Below, in pieces: positions 1 to 8,116 of a stretch of DNA of 64,000 nt (position 1 is its first letter; every line of letters begins with the position of its first letter). The DNA is taken from positions 11,408,001 to 11,472,000 of the forward strand of contig NZ_CP108070.1 of assembly GCF_036178845.1 (NCBI RefSeq), in the 5' to 3' direction. The notes under the pieces were generated by a model. It did not search any database, had not been told where the DNA came from, and saw nothing but the letters and a program-made list of their open reading frames with translations. Position numbers and translations under genes: made by a program. This DNA is from Streptomyces sp. NBC_00271. GTDB lineage: Bacteria > Actinomycetota > Actinomycetes > Streptomycetales > Streptomycetaceae.

Positions 1-424
1 CCAGCTGGATCGCCCGGTTGCTGATGACCTCGTTGATGTTCATGTTGCTCTGCGTGCCGGACCCGGTCTGCCACACGTACAGGGGGAAGTGGTCGTCCAG
101 CGAGCCGGAGATCACCTCGTCGGCGACGTGCGCGATCAGATCGGCCTTCCAGCCGGGCAGACGGCCCTCGCGCCCGTTGACGAGCGCGGCGGCCTTCTTG
201 ACGTAGCCGTAGGCGTGGTAGACGGCCTTCGGCATGCGGTCGTCGCCGATGGAGAAGTGGATCAGGGACCTCTGCGTTTGGGCGCCCCAGTACCGGTCGG
301 CGGGCACCTCAATGGCGCCCATCGAGTCCGTTTCGCGGCGGGTGCCAGTGGCGGTGATGCCGATCGGGATGTCCCGCACCTTCGGTGGCTGCCCGGTGGC
401 GGCGTCCTGGTGCCCGGAGGTCAT
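1..424 (-). CDS. fumC: Class II fumarate hydratase, N-terminal part (runs off window)
   Basis: Encodes the N-terminal ~140 residues of a class II (iron-free, homotetrameric) fumarase, which interconverts fumarate and L-malate in the TCA cycle. The window edge truncates it. Seen directly: an N-terminal [10 protein letters not shown] segment and the substrate-site signature [18 protein letters not shown] near the edge, both characteristic of the fumarase/aspartase superfamily; the RxETDSMG lead-in favours fumarase over aspartase. The ATG overlaps the stop of the upstream malic enzyme as ATGA, so the two are translationally coupled and probably form a C4-acid operon in which malate is hydrated or decarboxylated. 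About 30 residues precede the conserved core, a normal N-terminal length. Confidence 0.9.
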   Translation of the reverse strand, partial: MTSGHQDAATGQPPKVRDIPIGITATGTRRETDSMGAIEVPADRYWGAQTQRSLIHFSIGDDRMPKAVYHAYGYVKKAAALVNGREGRLPGWKADLIAHVADEVISGSLDDHFPLYVWQTGSGTQSNMNINEVISNRAIQL

Positions 425-2082
425 GGCGACGCCTCCTTCTCGGACAGCGGTCCATAGACCGGCTGCCACATGGTGTCCTGCACGGCCTGGATCAGATCGG
501 CCGGCTGGCGGGTGGCGACCTTGTCCTGGACGGCCGCGCGTACTACCGCCACGGCTACCGTCGCCGAGGAAGCGCGCAGGTTCGCCACCGGCGGCAGCAG
601 TGGCGCGCCGGGGGCCCTGGCGTCGACCTGCCCGGCCACTGCCTCCGCGGCGGCGAGCAGCATCCCGGCGGTGAGTCGTGTAGCTCCGGCGACGACGGTG
701 CCCAGGCCCAGACCGGGGTAGAGCAGCGCGTTGTTGGCCTGCCCGATGACGTGGCGGACTCCGCCGTGTTCGACGGGGTCGACCGGGATGCCCGTCGCCG
801 TCAGGACCTTGCCGTCGGTCCAGGCCAGCAGGTCGGCCGGCATGGCCTCGATCTTCTCCGTGGGGTTGGACAGCGGGAAGATGATCGGCCGCTCGACGTG
901 CTCGGCCATTGCGCTGACGACCTGCTGGTCGAAGGCGCCCGGCGAGGTGGAGGTGCCGATCAGCATGGTGGGATGGACGTGTCGGGCGGTGGTCAGCAGG
1001 TCGATGTCTCCGTCCGCCCAGCCCTGCACCTCCGAGGCCGGCCGTGCGTAGGGGGCCTGGTAGTCACGTAGGTCCGGCATGCCCTCGACCAGCAGCCCCT
1101 GCTTGTCGACCAGCCACACCCGGCGGGTGGCCTCCTTGGGCTCCAGTCCGTCGCGGACCATCGCGTCACGCAGCTGGTCGGCAATGCCCACCCCGGCCGT
1201 GCCGGCGCCGAAGACCACGACGCGCTGGTCACGGAAGGACTCGCCGGTGATCTTCAAGGCCGACACCGCGGCGGCCAGGGTGATCGCCCCGGTGCCCTGC
1301 ATGTCGTCGTTGAACATCCGGTAGCGGTCCCCGTACGTCTCCAGGATGCGTCGGGCATTGCCCGGCCCGAAGTCCTCGAAATGCAGCAGCGCGTTCGGAT
1401 ACAGCTCCGAGACCGTCTCCAGGTAGTTCTCGATGAACGAGTCGTACGGCTTCCCGCGCACCCGGCTGTGGCGCACGCCCAGGTAGAGGGGATCATTCAG
1501 CAGGTTCTCGTTGTCGGTGCCGATGTCCATGACCACCGGCACGCAGCGGGCGGGATGCAGCCCCGCCGCAGCGGTGTATACGGCGAGCTTGCCCACCGAG
1601 ATCTGGATGCCCTGCACACCCCAGTCGCCGATACCCAGGATCTCCTCGGCGTCGGTGACCACCACCAGGTCGACCTCATCCCGGTGGAGCTGAAGTGCCT
1701 CGAATGAGCGGCGCACATCCTGCGGCCGGTCGATGGACAAGAACACCCCGCGCGGGCCCCGGTACTCGTGGCTGTACCGCTTGATCGCCTCACCCACGGT
1801 CGGGTCGTAGACGACCGGCAGCAACTCGGCAAGGTGATCTTGCAGTAGTCGGTAGTACAGCACCTCATTGCGGTCGTGCACCTGCTCGAGATTGATGAAC
1901 TTCGCCAGATCGGTCGGCTCCTGCTGCAACTGCTCGTAGGCACGAATCGCCTGCTGGTCAAGGGTGAGCACAGCGTCCGGCAACCGGCCTGCCAGTCCGA
2001 GGCGCTCCCGCTCCTCCGCCGTGAAAGCGGTACCCCGATTGGTCAGCGGATCCAACAGGACGGAATGCGTGTGTATCGGCAT
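421..2082 (-). CDS. NAD-dependent malic enzyme
   Basis: Oxidatively decarboxylates L-malate to pyruvate with NAD(P)+ and a divalent metal in the cytoplasm. The 553-residue product has the length of large (MaeA/SfcA-type) malic enzymes. Seen: an N-terminal malic domain with [24 protein letters not shown], the catalytic region [15 protein letters not shown], the metal-site motif [13 protein letters not shown], the nucleotide-binding [14 protein letters not shown] and the C-terminal [10 protein letters not shown] chose the ATG at 2082 because GAGGGG lies six bases upstream; an in-frame start 36 bases earlier lacks a ribosome site. It overlaps fumarase by ATGA downstream. The sequence shows no key-residue loss and looks functional. 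Confidence 0.93.
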   Translation of the reverse strand: MPIHTHSVLLDPLTNRGTAFTAEERERLGLAGRLPDAVLTLDQQAIRAYEQLQQEPTDLAKFINLEQVHDRNEVLYYRLLQDHLAELLPVVYDPTVGEAIKRYSHEYRGPRGVFLSIDRPQDVRRSFEALQLHRDEVDLVVVTDAEEILGIGDWGVQGIQISVGKLAVYTAAAGLHPARCVPVVMDIGTDNENLLNDPLYLGVRHSRVRGKPYDSFIENYLETVSELYPNALLHFEDFGPGNARRILETYGDRYRMFNDDMQGTGAITLAAAVSALKITGESFRDQRVVVFGAGTAGVGIADQLRDAMVRDGLEPKEATRRVWLVDKQGLLVEGMPDLRDYQAPYARPASEVQGWADGDIDLLTTARHVHPTMLIGTSTSPGAFDQQVVSAMAEHVERPIIFPLSNPTEKIEAMPADLLAWTDGKVLTATGIPVDPVEHGGVRHVIGQANNALLYPGLGLGTVVAGATRLTAGMLLAAAEAVAGQVDARAPGAPLLPPVANLRASSATVAVAVVRAAVQDKVATRQPADLIQAVQDTMWQPVYGPLSEKEASP

Positions 2083-2408
2083 GGGAACCCCTCTATGGGC
2101 ATGACTCCAGCAGTCCAACCCCTATTTCCATGCTTGACCCGTTCTCCAAGCAGTGCCACCGGGGAAGCCCGCGCATTCCGACGCCGTGGTCCGCCGCCGT
2201 ATGCCGTCGCTCAGCTGCCGACACGACCGCGCCGACGGCGGGCCCGACTTCTTGCCCACCAGTAACGGCGACTCAAGCCGGGCCAACTGACTGCTCGTCA
2301 GATCTCCACGCCCCACAACGCTTGATCATCCACGACCTTGATTGATTGTGTGCGCCCGCGCAGAACACGCCATTCCTACAACCTCTGCGAGGTGTCCGTC
2401 GACCTGGT
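2083..2408. other. Intergenic, no recognisable gene
   Basis: Region upstream of the malic enzyme. It must hold that operon's promoter on the minus strand, but I see no convincing -10/-35 pair. The right-hand end merges into a degraded insertion sequence. Open frames here lack family signatures. Confidence 0.4.
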
Positions 2409-2790
2409 CCCTGGCCGTCTCCCTGACCGGCGGAAACCGGTGCGATGTCACGCAGTTGATCCCGTTGCTGTCCGCAACCGCGCCGATCCGCGGGTTGCGA
2501 GGGCGGCCCCGCCACAGGCCAAAGCGCCTGTTTGCCGACCGTGGCTACGACTTCGACAAGTATCGCCGCCTGCTGTGGAGGCGCGGCATCAAGCCCCTCA
2601 TCGCCCGACGCGGCGCCGCCCACCTCCGGTCTCGGACGCACCAGGTGGGTGGTCGAACGGACATGTGCCTGGCTCCACCAGTTCAAGCGCCCGCGGATCC
2701 GCTACGAACGCCGCGCCGACCTCCACCAGAGCCTGCTGGAGCTGGCCTGCAGCATCATCTGCCTCCGCCGCCTGCGCAGATCAGGATAAT
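2409..2790 (+). pseudogene. IS5-family transposase, C-terminal remnant with frameshift
   Basis: Remnant of a DDE transposase. One frame reads VSLTGGNRCDVTQLIPLL, then GLRGRPRHRPKRLFADRGYD and YRRLLWRRGIKPLIARRG; near 2620-2640 the reading moves to the next frame, which continues as LGRTRWVVERTCAWLHQF, RIRYERRADLHQSLLELA and ends at CLRRLRRSG. Together these match the distal half of Streptomyces IS5-type transposases. The N-terminal half is missing and a one-base insertion (or two-base deletion) breaks the frame, so it cannot make active enzyme. Its end overlaps the convergent nucleotidyltransferase gene by ten bases. Confidence 0.8.
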
Positions 2791-3407
2791 GGGCCCGTCA
2801 GCGGCGCCGGGGCTGCCGGCCAGTCCAGCACAGTGAGTTCGGGCCATTGCTGCCTCCAGCGGGCCGCCTTGGTCTCGTAGACCTCCTGCGGGGCAAGCAC
2901 CGGATTCGGACGCACGACCAGATTGAACACATCGGCCAGACCGTGCGGCGCGTAGACGCGCCACCGCCCGTCAGGCTCCAGGCGGACTCCCATGCAACAG
3001 GTCGTCGCGGCGAAGCAGTCAATGGCCGACTCTGTGGACGTGTGCGGGTCACAGGGCACGCCGAACTTCTGCTCGTACCAGAGGTGGACGCGCGCCTCGT
3101 TTCGGATCTCGACCTGGGTGGGGAGACCCCCAAAAGCTTCCTGACCTGCCCTGATCACCGCATCTTCCGCCTCCCATGACAAGTCGCTGTCGTCGAAGTA
3201 GAAGACGTCATAGTCCTTGATCCCGCTGGTCGGCGACCTGTCCGTGACGACGTTCCATACGGTCTGGAACAGGCACCCAGCGGTCAAGTACCACCCCGGC
3301 AGGCCCATCGCCGCGGTCCGGGACAGCACCTCCAACAACACGTCGTTGCGGGACAACACCGCTTGCAGAGCGGCGCTTTGCTCATCGAGAGGAAGGCGAC
3401 TGATCAC
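2781..3407 (-). CDS. Nucleotidyltransferase family protein (PF06042-like)
   Basis: 208-residue predicted cytoplasmic protein of the NTP_transf_6 (former DUF925) family, nucleotidyltransferase-fold proteins whose substrates are mostly unknown. Seen: the family core TAGCLFQTVWN followed by GIKDYDVFYFDDSDLSWEAE, where the aspartates of the KDYDVFYFD segment correspond to the predicted metal-binding site, then VEIRNEARVHLWYEQKFG, TSTESAIDCFAATTCCMGVR and a C-terminal YETKAARWRQQWPEL, all usual in full-length members. Ten bases of its 3' end overlap the neighbouring transposase remnant. Substrate cannot be predicted from sequence. Confidence 0.8.
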   Translation of the reverse strand: MISRLPLDEQSAALQAVLSRNDVLLEVLSRTAAMGLPGWYLTAGCLFQTVWNVVTDRSPTSGIKDYDVFYFDDSDLSWEAEDAVIRAGQEAFGGLPTQVEIRNEARVHLWYEQKFGVPCDPHTSTESAIDCFAATTCCMGVRLEPDGRWRVYAPHGLADVFNLVVRPNPVLAPQEVYETKAARWRQQWPELTVLDWPAAPAPLTGPLS

Positions 3408-3469
3408 TCTCCATGCCTATCACCCGCCACAGACACCGCCCGCAGACTCAAGGTCTCATTCTGAAACGG

Positions 3470-4672
3470 TCAGTTGCCCTCGATCGCCACGGGAAGGTGG
3501 CGGGGGCCGCGCAGCACCGCGTTGGCGCGGTACGGCGGCGGGTCCTGGAGCAGCCCGGAGAACTTGACCCGGCGGAACAGTTCGGGAACAGCCACATGTA
3601 GTTCTATACGGGCGAGAGGGGCGCCGAAGCAGTAGTGGATGCCGGTGTAGAAACCCAGGTGCTCGTTGTCCTTGCGGTCGGGATCGAACCGGTCGGGGTC
3701 CTTGAAGCGTCTGGGGTCGCGGTTGGCCGCGGCCACCATGAGCCAGATCGGCGAGCCCTTGGGGATCGTGGTGCCGGCGATGTCGATATCGGCCAGTGCG
3801 GTGGTCCACGGGACGAACTGGACCGGGGGCTCGTACCGCAGCACTTCCTCGATGATCGGGACGGCCAGCTCCGGCTCTTTCTGGAACCGCTGGAGGACGT
3901 CGGGGTGGCGCAGCAGGGTGAGGGTCGTGTTGGTGATGGCGTTGACGGTGGTCTCGTGGCCGGCGACCAGGAGCAGCACCGCGGTGGCCTCCAGGTCTGC
4001 GGGTGTCATGTCGGGGGCGAGCGCGCTGAGGATCCCGGGGCCGGGGTGGCGGCGTTTGGCCTCGATCAGATCGGCCAGGTAGGCGCCCAGGTCCTGGCGT
4101 GCCCGCTGTGCCTTTTCCGGGCCGCCGTCGTCGCCGGAGTGGGGATCGAGTGACGACGCCAGGGCATCGGCCCAGACGTGGAAGCGTGGTTCGTCCTCGC
4201 GCGGCACGCCGAGGACCTTGCAGATGGCGGTGACGGGAAGGGGGTAGGAGAAGTCCTCGACGATGTCGACCTGGTCCTTGCCGTCGAAGGCGTCGAGCAG
4301 CTCGGTGACGACCGTGGCCAGTTCTCCGCGCAGGCCGTCGAGGAATCTGGGGCTGTGCGGGGGACCGAACGGCCGGTTGATGGTGCTGCGCAGCTGGTCG
4401 TGCAAGGGCGGGTCGGTGAAGATGAAGCTGGGCGGCAGGCCGGTCTCCTCCGCCGGTTGCCCGGGGCGGGCGTAGCCGGGTGGGCGGTTCCTCGTGTCGT
4501 TGCTCAGCCGTGGGTCGTTGGCCAGGCTCCGCACCTCGTGGTAGGTGCTGACCAGGTAGGTGCCGTCGTCCTCCCGCCTGACCGGTGTCTTGCGCAGCTC
4601 CGCGTAGAGCGGGTACGGATCGGCCCGATTGGCGTAGTCGGTGATCTGGGCGGAGATGGTGTCGGGCGTCAT
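3470..4672 (-). CDS. Cytochrome P450
   Basis: 400-residue soluble bacterial P450 monooxygenase. Seen: I-helix LLVAGHETTVNAIT with the acid-free HETT variant, the K-helix ExxR in EEVLRYEPPVQF, and the haem loop GIHYCFGAPLAR with the thiolate ligand at about Cys348. The start at 4672 is preceded by AGGAGA; an in-frame ATG thirty bases upstream has no better site. The ferredoxin gene 39 bases upstream on the same strand is the probable electron donor and the two are likely co-transcribed. No reductase or biosynthetic partner lies nearby, so the substrate is not inferable. Confidence 0.93.
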   Translation of the reverse strand: MTPDTISAQITDYANRADPYPLYAELRKTPVRREDDGTYLVSTYHEVRSLANDPRLSNDTRNRPPGYARPGQPAEETGLPPSFIFTDPPLHDQLRSTINRPFGPPHSPRFLDGLRGELATVVTELLDAFDGKDQVDIVEDFSYPLPVTAICKVLGVPREDEPRFHVWADALASSLDPHSGDDGGPEKAQRARQDLGAYLADLIEAKRRHPGPGILSALAPDMTPADLEATAVLLLVAGHETTVNAITNTTLTLLRHPDVLQRFQKEPELAVPIIEEVLRYEPPVQFVPWTTALADIDIAGTTIPKGSPIWLMVAAANRDPRRFKDPDRFDPDRKDNEHLGFYTGIHYCFGAPLARIELHVAVPELFRRVKFSGLLQDPPPYRANAVLRGPRHLPVAIEGN

Positions 4673-4711
4673 GGTGTCTCCTGAGGGCTCCGTGCGGCGC
4701 ATGGCTGGTGA

Positions 4712-5245
4712 TCAGGCATGCGACGGAACGAACTCGACACGCCGCTCGGTCGTTGAGTGACCCGTCAGCGTGACCGTGGCCCCGTGGGTGGGCAGATGGG
4801 GATCCGGGAAGGCGGGGTCGACCGGCTGCAGCGTCTCGGTGCGACGGTCGACCGTGCGGTACTGCGGCGGGAAGGGCGCGTCGGCCGCGATCTGTTGCGC
4901 GTAGAACCCCAGCCACTTGGCTCCGTCGAAGGACGCCGCGGTAATGACGCGGCCGCGGTACCCGTACACGGCGACGAACCGCTCCTCGGTGAGCGTCCCC
5001 CGGGCGACGACCAGCTCGTCGCCCCGCGAAGGCTCCACCTCCTTCGTCGGCTCATCGGAGTAGTCGACAAGGAGGGCCTGGACCGGGCAGGCGGCCGCAG
5101 CCTTCTCCACCTGGTCACGCTCTGCCTCGTCGAAGCGAGGGGAGAACAGCAACGCCTCATCGCGGTGCAGGGCGAAGACGTCCGGGGCGAGAAAGACGCA
5201 TTGCGCGAATCCCTTGCACCGGTTGAGATCGACGACGAGCCTCAT
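4712..5245 (-). CDS. [3Fe-4S]-type ferredoxin fused to a reductase-C-like domain
   Basis: 177 residues. Residues 1-64 form a P450-type ferredoxin: cysteines at 10, 16 and 53 (RCKGFAQC, then AACPVQAL) with the middle cysteine of a 4Fe-4S site absent, as expected for a [3Fe-4S] cluster. Most such ferredoxins end there. Residues about 75-177 add a domain (RFVAVYGYRGRVITAASFDG, LGFYAQQIAADAPFPPQ) resembling the C-terminal domain of rhodocoxin/putidaredoxin-reductase-like flavoproteins, without their FAD and NAD domains. Its ATG overlaps the stop of a small upstream reading frame as ATGA. Role: electron delivery to the adjacent P450; the job of the extra domain is unknown. Confidence 0.82.
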   Translation of the reverse strand: MRLVVDLNRCKGFAQCVFLAPDVFALHRDEALLFSPRFDEAERDQVEKAAAACPVQALLVDYSDEPTKEVEPSRGDELVVARGTLTEERFVAVYGYRGRVITAASFDGAKWLGFYAQQIAADAPFPPQYRTVDRRTETLQPVDPAFPDPHLPTHGATVTLTGHSTTERRVEFVPSHA

Positions 5246-5325
5246 CTGGATCCCGCTCCCTGCGTGGGCCGCGGTTCCCGCAGACTCCGCAGCCATCTGC
5301 GCTCGGCCCATACGGTGGTCGGCAT
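5242..5325 (-). CDS. Possible 27-residue translationally coupled leader ORF
   Basis: A small reading frame MPTTVWAERRW... ending in ATGA shared with the ferredoxin start. It has a strong ribosome site (AAGGAGA, about six bases before its ATG), better than the one in front of the ferredoxin itself (GGAG at about -12). Either ribosomes load here and re-initiate on the ferredoxin, or this is a real small protein. No homologue is known to me and codon evidence is too short to decide. Confidence 0.35.
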   Translation of the reverse strand: MPTTVWAERRWLRSLREPRPTQGAGSR

Positions 5326-5867
5326 GTCTCTCCTTCAGGGTGAGCCTCTGCGTGGGGCGCTCGCAAGGCGAAGGCGGTCGGGCAAGCCGATGCGCACCCG
5401 ACCGGCCAACCGCAAGGGAGACGAGGCGCCGGCCGCCTGAACGTCGGACGGCCTTGGGCCCGACTGCCACCGGTCCGGGTCCCAGGCTGGAGTAGCCGGT
5501 GACGGGCACAGGCTTGAGCGGCGAGGCGAGCAGGTCATGGGCGAGGGCATCGGCACGGAAGACAGCAGCACCAGGGTCTCCTGTTGCTCGGTGATTCGTC
5601 CGATCGGCAAACCCCGAGACCGGTACGACAACAGCTGCTTACAGAGCGAGCAGGTGGTTGTCCCCTACGAAGGCAGGCTGCCCCCGCAGACAACGTAGGG
5701 AACTTTGACAGAGAGGTCCGTAGCAGCGAGGCCTTGGCGAGCCCGTCCAACTGGGCGCGACAAGAGATCAGTTACTGCATCGCTGGCCCAAGGCATTCGG
5801 ATGCCATGTCCTCACAACGGTATCCGGTCCCCAAAGTCACCTGATCACAGAAGTGTGAAACAGGCAC
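5326..5867. other. Intergenic region, no gene recognised
   Basis: About 540 bases between the ferredoxin/P450 unit and the LysR gene. Several open frames exist in both directions, but none carries a recognisable domain or good ribosome site. It should contain the promoter of the ferredoxin-P450 unit (minus strand) and the 3' end signals of the LysR gene, which is on the same strand. Confidence 0.4.
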
Positions 5868-6809
5868 TTACGTCCGCTCCACCCCACCGCTGTCGGCCGC
5901 GGCCGTTTGCGTGACCGCTCGCCGCAGTGCGTGGCGGCATGCCTGGATGGCGGGGTGTTGGCTGCGGCCGCGCCGTACCGCGGTGAAGATGCGGCGTGTT
6001 TGCCGGCCGGTGGGGAGCGGGCGCAGTGCGACGGTCGGGGTCTGACCGTTCCATATGAGGTCGGGGAGCAGGGCGGCGGCGTGGCCTCGCTCGACGAGGC
6101 GTAGGTGGATCAGGAGGTCGGTGGTTTCGAATCGTACGTCGGGTTCGAAACCGGCGGTGCGGCACAGGGTCATGGCCCAGTGCCGGGCGGCTGTTCCTTC
6201 GGGTTCCATGGCCCAGGGATGGTCGGCGAGTGAGCGCAGTGACGCCGTGGGGCTGTTCCCGGCGGTGTCACCCGCTGATGCGGGCAGCGCGAGGTGGAGG
6301 GGGTCGTCGAGCAGGTCTTCCTGTTCCAGTTCGGCGGGCCGGGGGTTGGGGTCGCCCGGGTACTCCTCGGCGATGACCAGGTCGAAGTCGCGGGCCTGAA
6401 GTGCCGAGAGGGCCATTTCCGGTGGCATCTGCGTGACGTGTACCCGCAGGCCGGGGTGGAGGCTGCGCAACAGGCTCAGCGCGCCGGGCACCAGGGTGAG
6501 GGCGGCTGTCTGGAACGAGGCGATGCGCAGGGTGCCGGTGAGATCGGTCAGGGAGGTGGCCAGGTCCGCCTCGGCGCGCTCCAGCCGCTCCAGCACTGCC
6601 TCGGTATGGGCGACCAGGATCTCCGCCTGGGCGGTCAGCCTCACGCGTCGCCCGACCGGTTCCAGCAGCCGCACGCCGACCTCTGCCTCCAGCTGGGAGA
6701 GCTGCTGGGAGATGGAGGAGGGGCTGTAGGAGAGGGCGGCGGCGACGGCCGCGAGGGTGCCGCGGTGTTTGAGCTCGCGCAGCAGGCGCAGTCGGTGCAG
6801 GTCGAACAT
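5868..6809 (-). CDS. LysR-family transcriptional regulator
   Basis: About 313 residues. Residues 1-60 form the winged helix-turn-helix: MFDLHRLRLLRELKHRGTLA, YSPSSISQQLSQLEAEVGV and LLEPVGRRVRLTAQAEILV; the rest is a periplasmic-binding-like effector domain beginning TGTLRIASFQTAALTLVPGA. I prefer the ATG at 6809 since the helix-turn-helix starts immediately; a longer in-frame start at 6842 adds eleven unconserved residues. It is transcribed away from the diaminopropionate ammonia-lyase and amidohydrolase genes with about 90 bases between, the usual LysR arrangement, so it probably controls them in response to a substrate of that pathway (inference). Confidence 0.9.
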   Translation of the reverse strand: MFDLHRLRLLRELKHRGTLAAVAAALSYSPSSISQQLSQLEAEVGVRLLEPVGRRVRLTAQAEILVAHTEAVLERLERAEADLATSLTDLTGTLRIASFQTAALTLVPGALSLLRSLHPGLRVHVTQMPPEMALSALQARDFDLVIAEEYPGDPNPRPAELEQEDLLDDPLHLALPASAGDTAGNSPTASLRSLADHPWAMEPEGTAARHWAMTLCRTAGFEPDVRFETTDLLIHLRLVERGHAAALLPDLIWNGQTPTVALRPLPTGRQTRRIFTAVRRGRSQHPAIQACRHALRRAVTQTAAADSGGVERT

Positions 6810-6843
6810 CGGCGGAGTGCTCTCCTCGGAGTCGCGACGCATC

Positions 6844-6872
6844 TTGACTGGTCGGCTTCTCTGATGAATATA
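6844..6872 (+). promoter_or_regulatory. Candidate promoter for the ammonia-lyase/amidohydrolase pair
   Basis: TTGACT at 6844-6849 and AATATA at 6867-6872, 17 bases apart, lie in the short divergent gap between the LysR gene and the lyase. The -35 is close to consensus, the -10 only moderate. The gap is the expected place for the LysR-type T-N11-A operator, which I could not fix to one site. Confidence 0.35.
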
Positions 6873-6900
6873 GGTCGGAAACGTTCGCTGGACCGAATGG

Positions 6901-8043
6901 ATGTGTGCGCAGCACGCTGTCTGCGTGACTCAAGAGACTTCTGTCCTCCGCACGGTGCGGTGGTGGGCGCGGCCCGCCGCCAGGTCCTGGACCTGCGCGC
7001 CCGCCCCGGTCCAGGTGCGTGCCTTCCACGCCTCCCTGCCCGAGTACGCCCCCACCCCACTGCCCGAACTCCCTTCGCTCGCCGCCGAGCTGGGGGTCGG
7101 GAGGGTGTTCGTCAAGGACGAGTCGTCCCGTCTGGGCCTGCCCGCCTTCAAGGCGCTCGGCGCGTCGTGGGCGGTGCACCGCACCCTTGCCGAGCGGGCG
7201 GCGCACGGTGAGGAGTTGGGTCCGCTCACACTGGTGACCGCCACCGACGGCAACCACGGCCGCGCTGTGGCCCGTGTGGCACGCCTGCTCGGCCAGCGGG
7301 CCCACGTCTTCGTCCCGAAGGGAGTTCATTCGCAGGCCGCGGCCGCCATCGCCGCCGAAGGGGCGGAGGTCATCCGGGTCGCGGGATCCTACGACGAGGC
7401 CGTGCGGCAAGCGGCCGAGGCGGCTGCCGCTCCGGACGCGGTGCTGCTCCAGGACACCGCCTGGCCGGACTACGAGACGATCCCGGGCTGGATCGTCGAG
7501 GGCTACTCCACCCTCTGCGCCGAAATCGACGAGCAGCTTGCGGCCGCCGGTGCCGGGATACCCGATCTCGTCGCCGTCCCGGTAGGCGTGGGCTCGCTGG
7601 CCCAGGCCGTCGTCACCCACTACCGCAGCCGCCCGGCCGGCCACGCACCGGCGCTGCTGGCGGTGGAACCCCAGGCCGCCTCCTGTGTCATCGAGAGCCT
7701 CACGCTCGGCGAACCGGTCAGCGTCACCACGGGTGACACCACCATGGCCGGCCTGAACTGCGGTACTCCCTCCAGCATCGCCTGGCCCCACCTGCGCAGC
7801 GGGCTGGACGCCGCCATCTCCATCACCGACGTCGACAGCGCCCGCGCGGCCGGTGACCTCGCCGCCCTCGGCGTCTCCTCCGGCCCCTGCGGCGCCGCCC
7901 CGCTCGCCGGCCTCCGCGCCGCGCTCACCGGCCACGGCGCCGACGAGCGCCGCACCGCCCTGGGCCTCGGCCCCGCCTCAACGGTGGTGCTGCTGAGCAC
8001 CGAGGGAAGCACCGCCAACCCCCACAGCACCCCCGGCCACTGA
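6901..8043 (+). CDS. Diaminopropionate ammonia-lyase-like PLP enzyme
   Basis: PLP-dependent beta-elimination enzyme of the tryptophan-synthase-beta fold, likely splitting 2,3-diaminopropionate (or a related amino acid) into pyruvate and ammonia. Seen: RVFVKDESSRLGLPAFKALG, with the probable PLP lysine in PAFK; the substrate loop VTATDGNHGRAVARVA; VFVPKGVHSQAAAAI; VLLQDTAWPDYETIPGWIVE, typical of YgeX/DpaL; and the phosphate-binding VPVGVGSLAQAVV. 380 residues is near family length (about 400). No ribosome site precedes the ATG at 6901; a GTG at 6925 also lacks one, so a leaderless or short-leader start is possible. The amidohydrolase follows 73 bases later, as in E. coli ygeX-ygeY-type gene sets. 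Confidence 0.85.
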   Translation: MCAQHAVCVTQETSVLRTVRWWARPAARSWTCAPAPVQVRAFHASLPEYAPTPLPELPSLAAELGVGRVFVKDESSRLGLPAFKALGASWAVHRTLAERAAHGEELGPLTLVTATDGNHGRAVARVARLLGQRAHVFVPKGVHSQAAAAIAAEGAEVIRVAGSYDEAVRQAAEAAAAPDAVLLQDTAWPDYETIPGWIVEGYSTLCAEIDEQLAAAGAGIPDLVAVPVGVGSLAQAVVTHYRSRPAGHAPALLAVEPQAASCVIESLTLGEPVSVTTGDTTMAGLNCGTPSSIAWPHLRSGLDAAISITDVDSARAAGDLAALGVSSGPCGAAPLAGLRAALTGHGADERRTALGLGPASTVVLLSTEGSTANPHSTPGH

Positions 8044-8116
8044 TCCCCACCACTTCGTTCCCCTGCGGTCACGGTCACCGCCGCACCGTTTTGCGACGAC
8101 TTCTGAGAGCCAGGTC

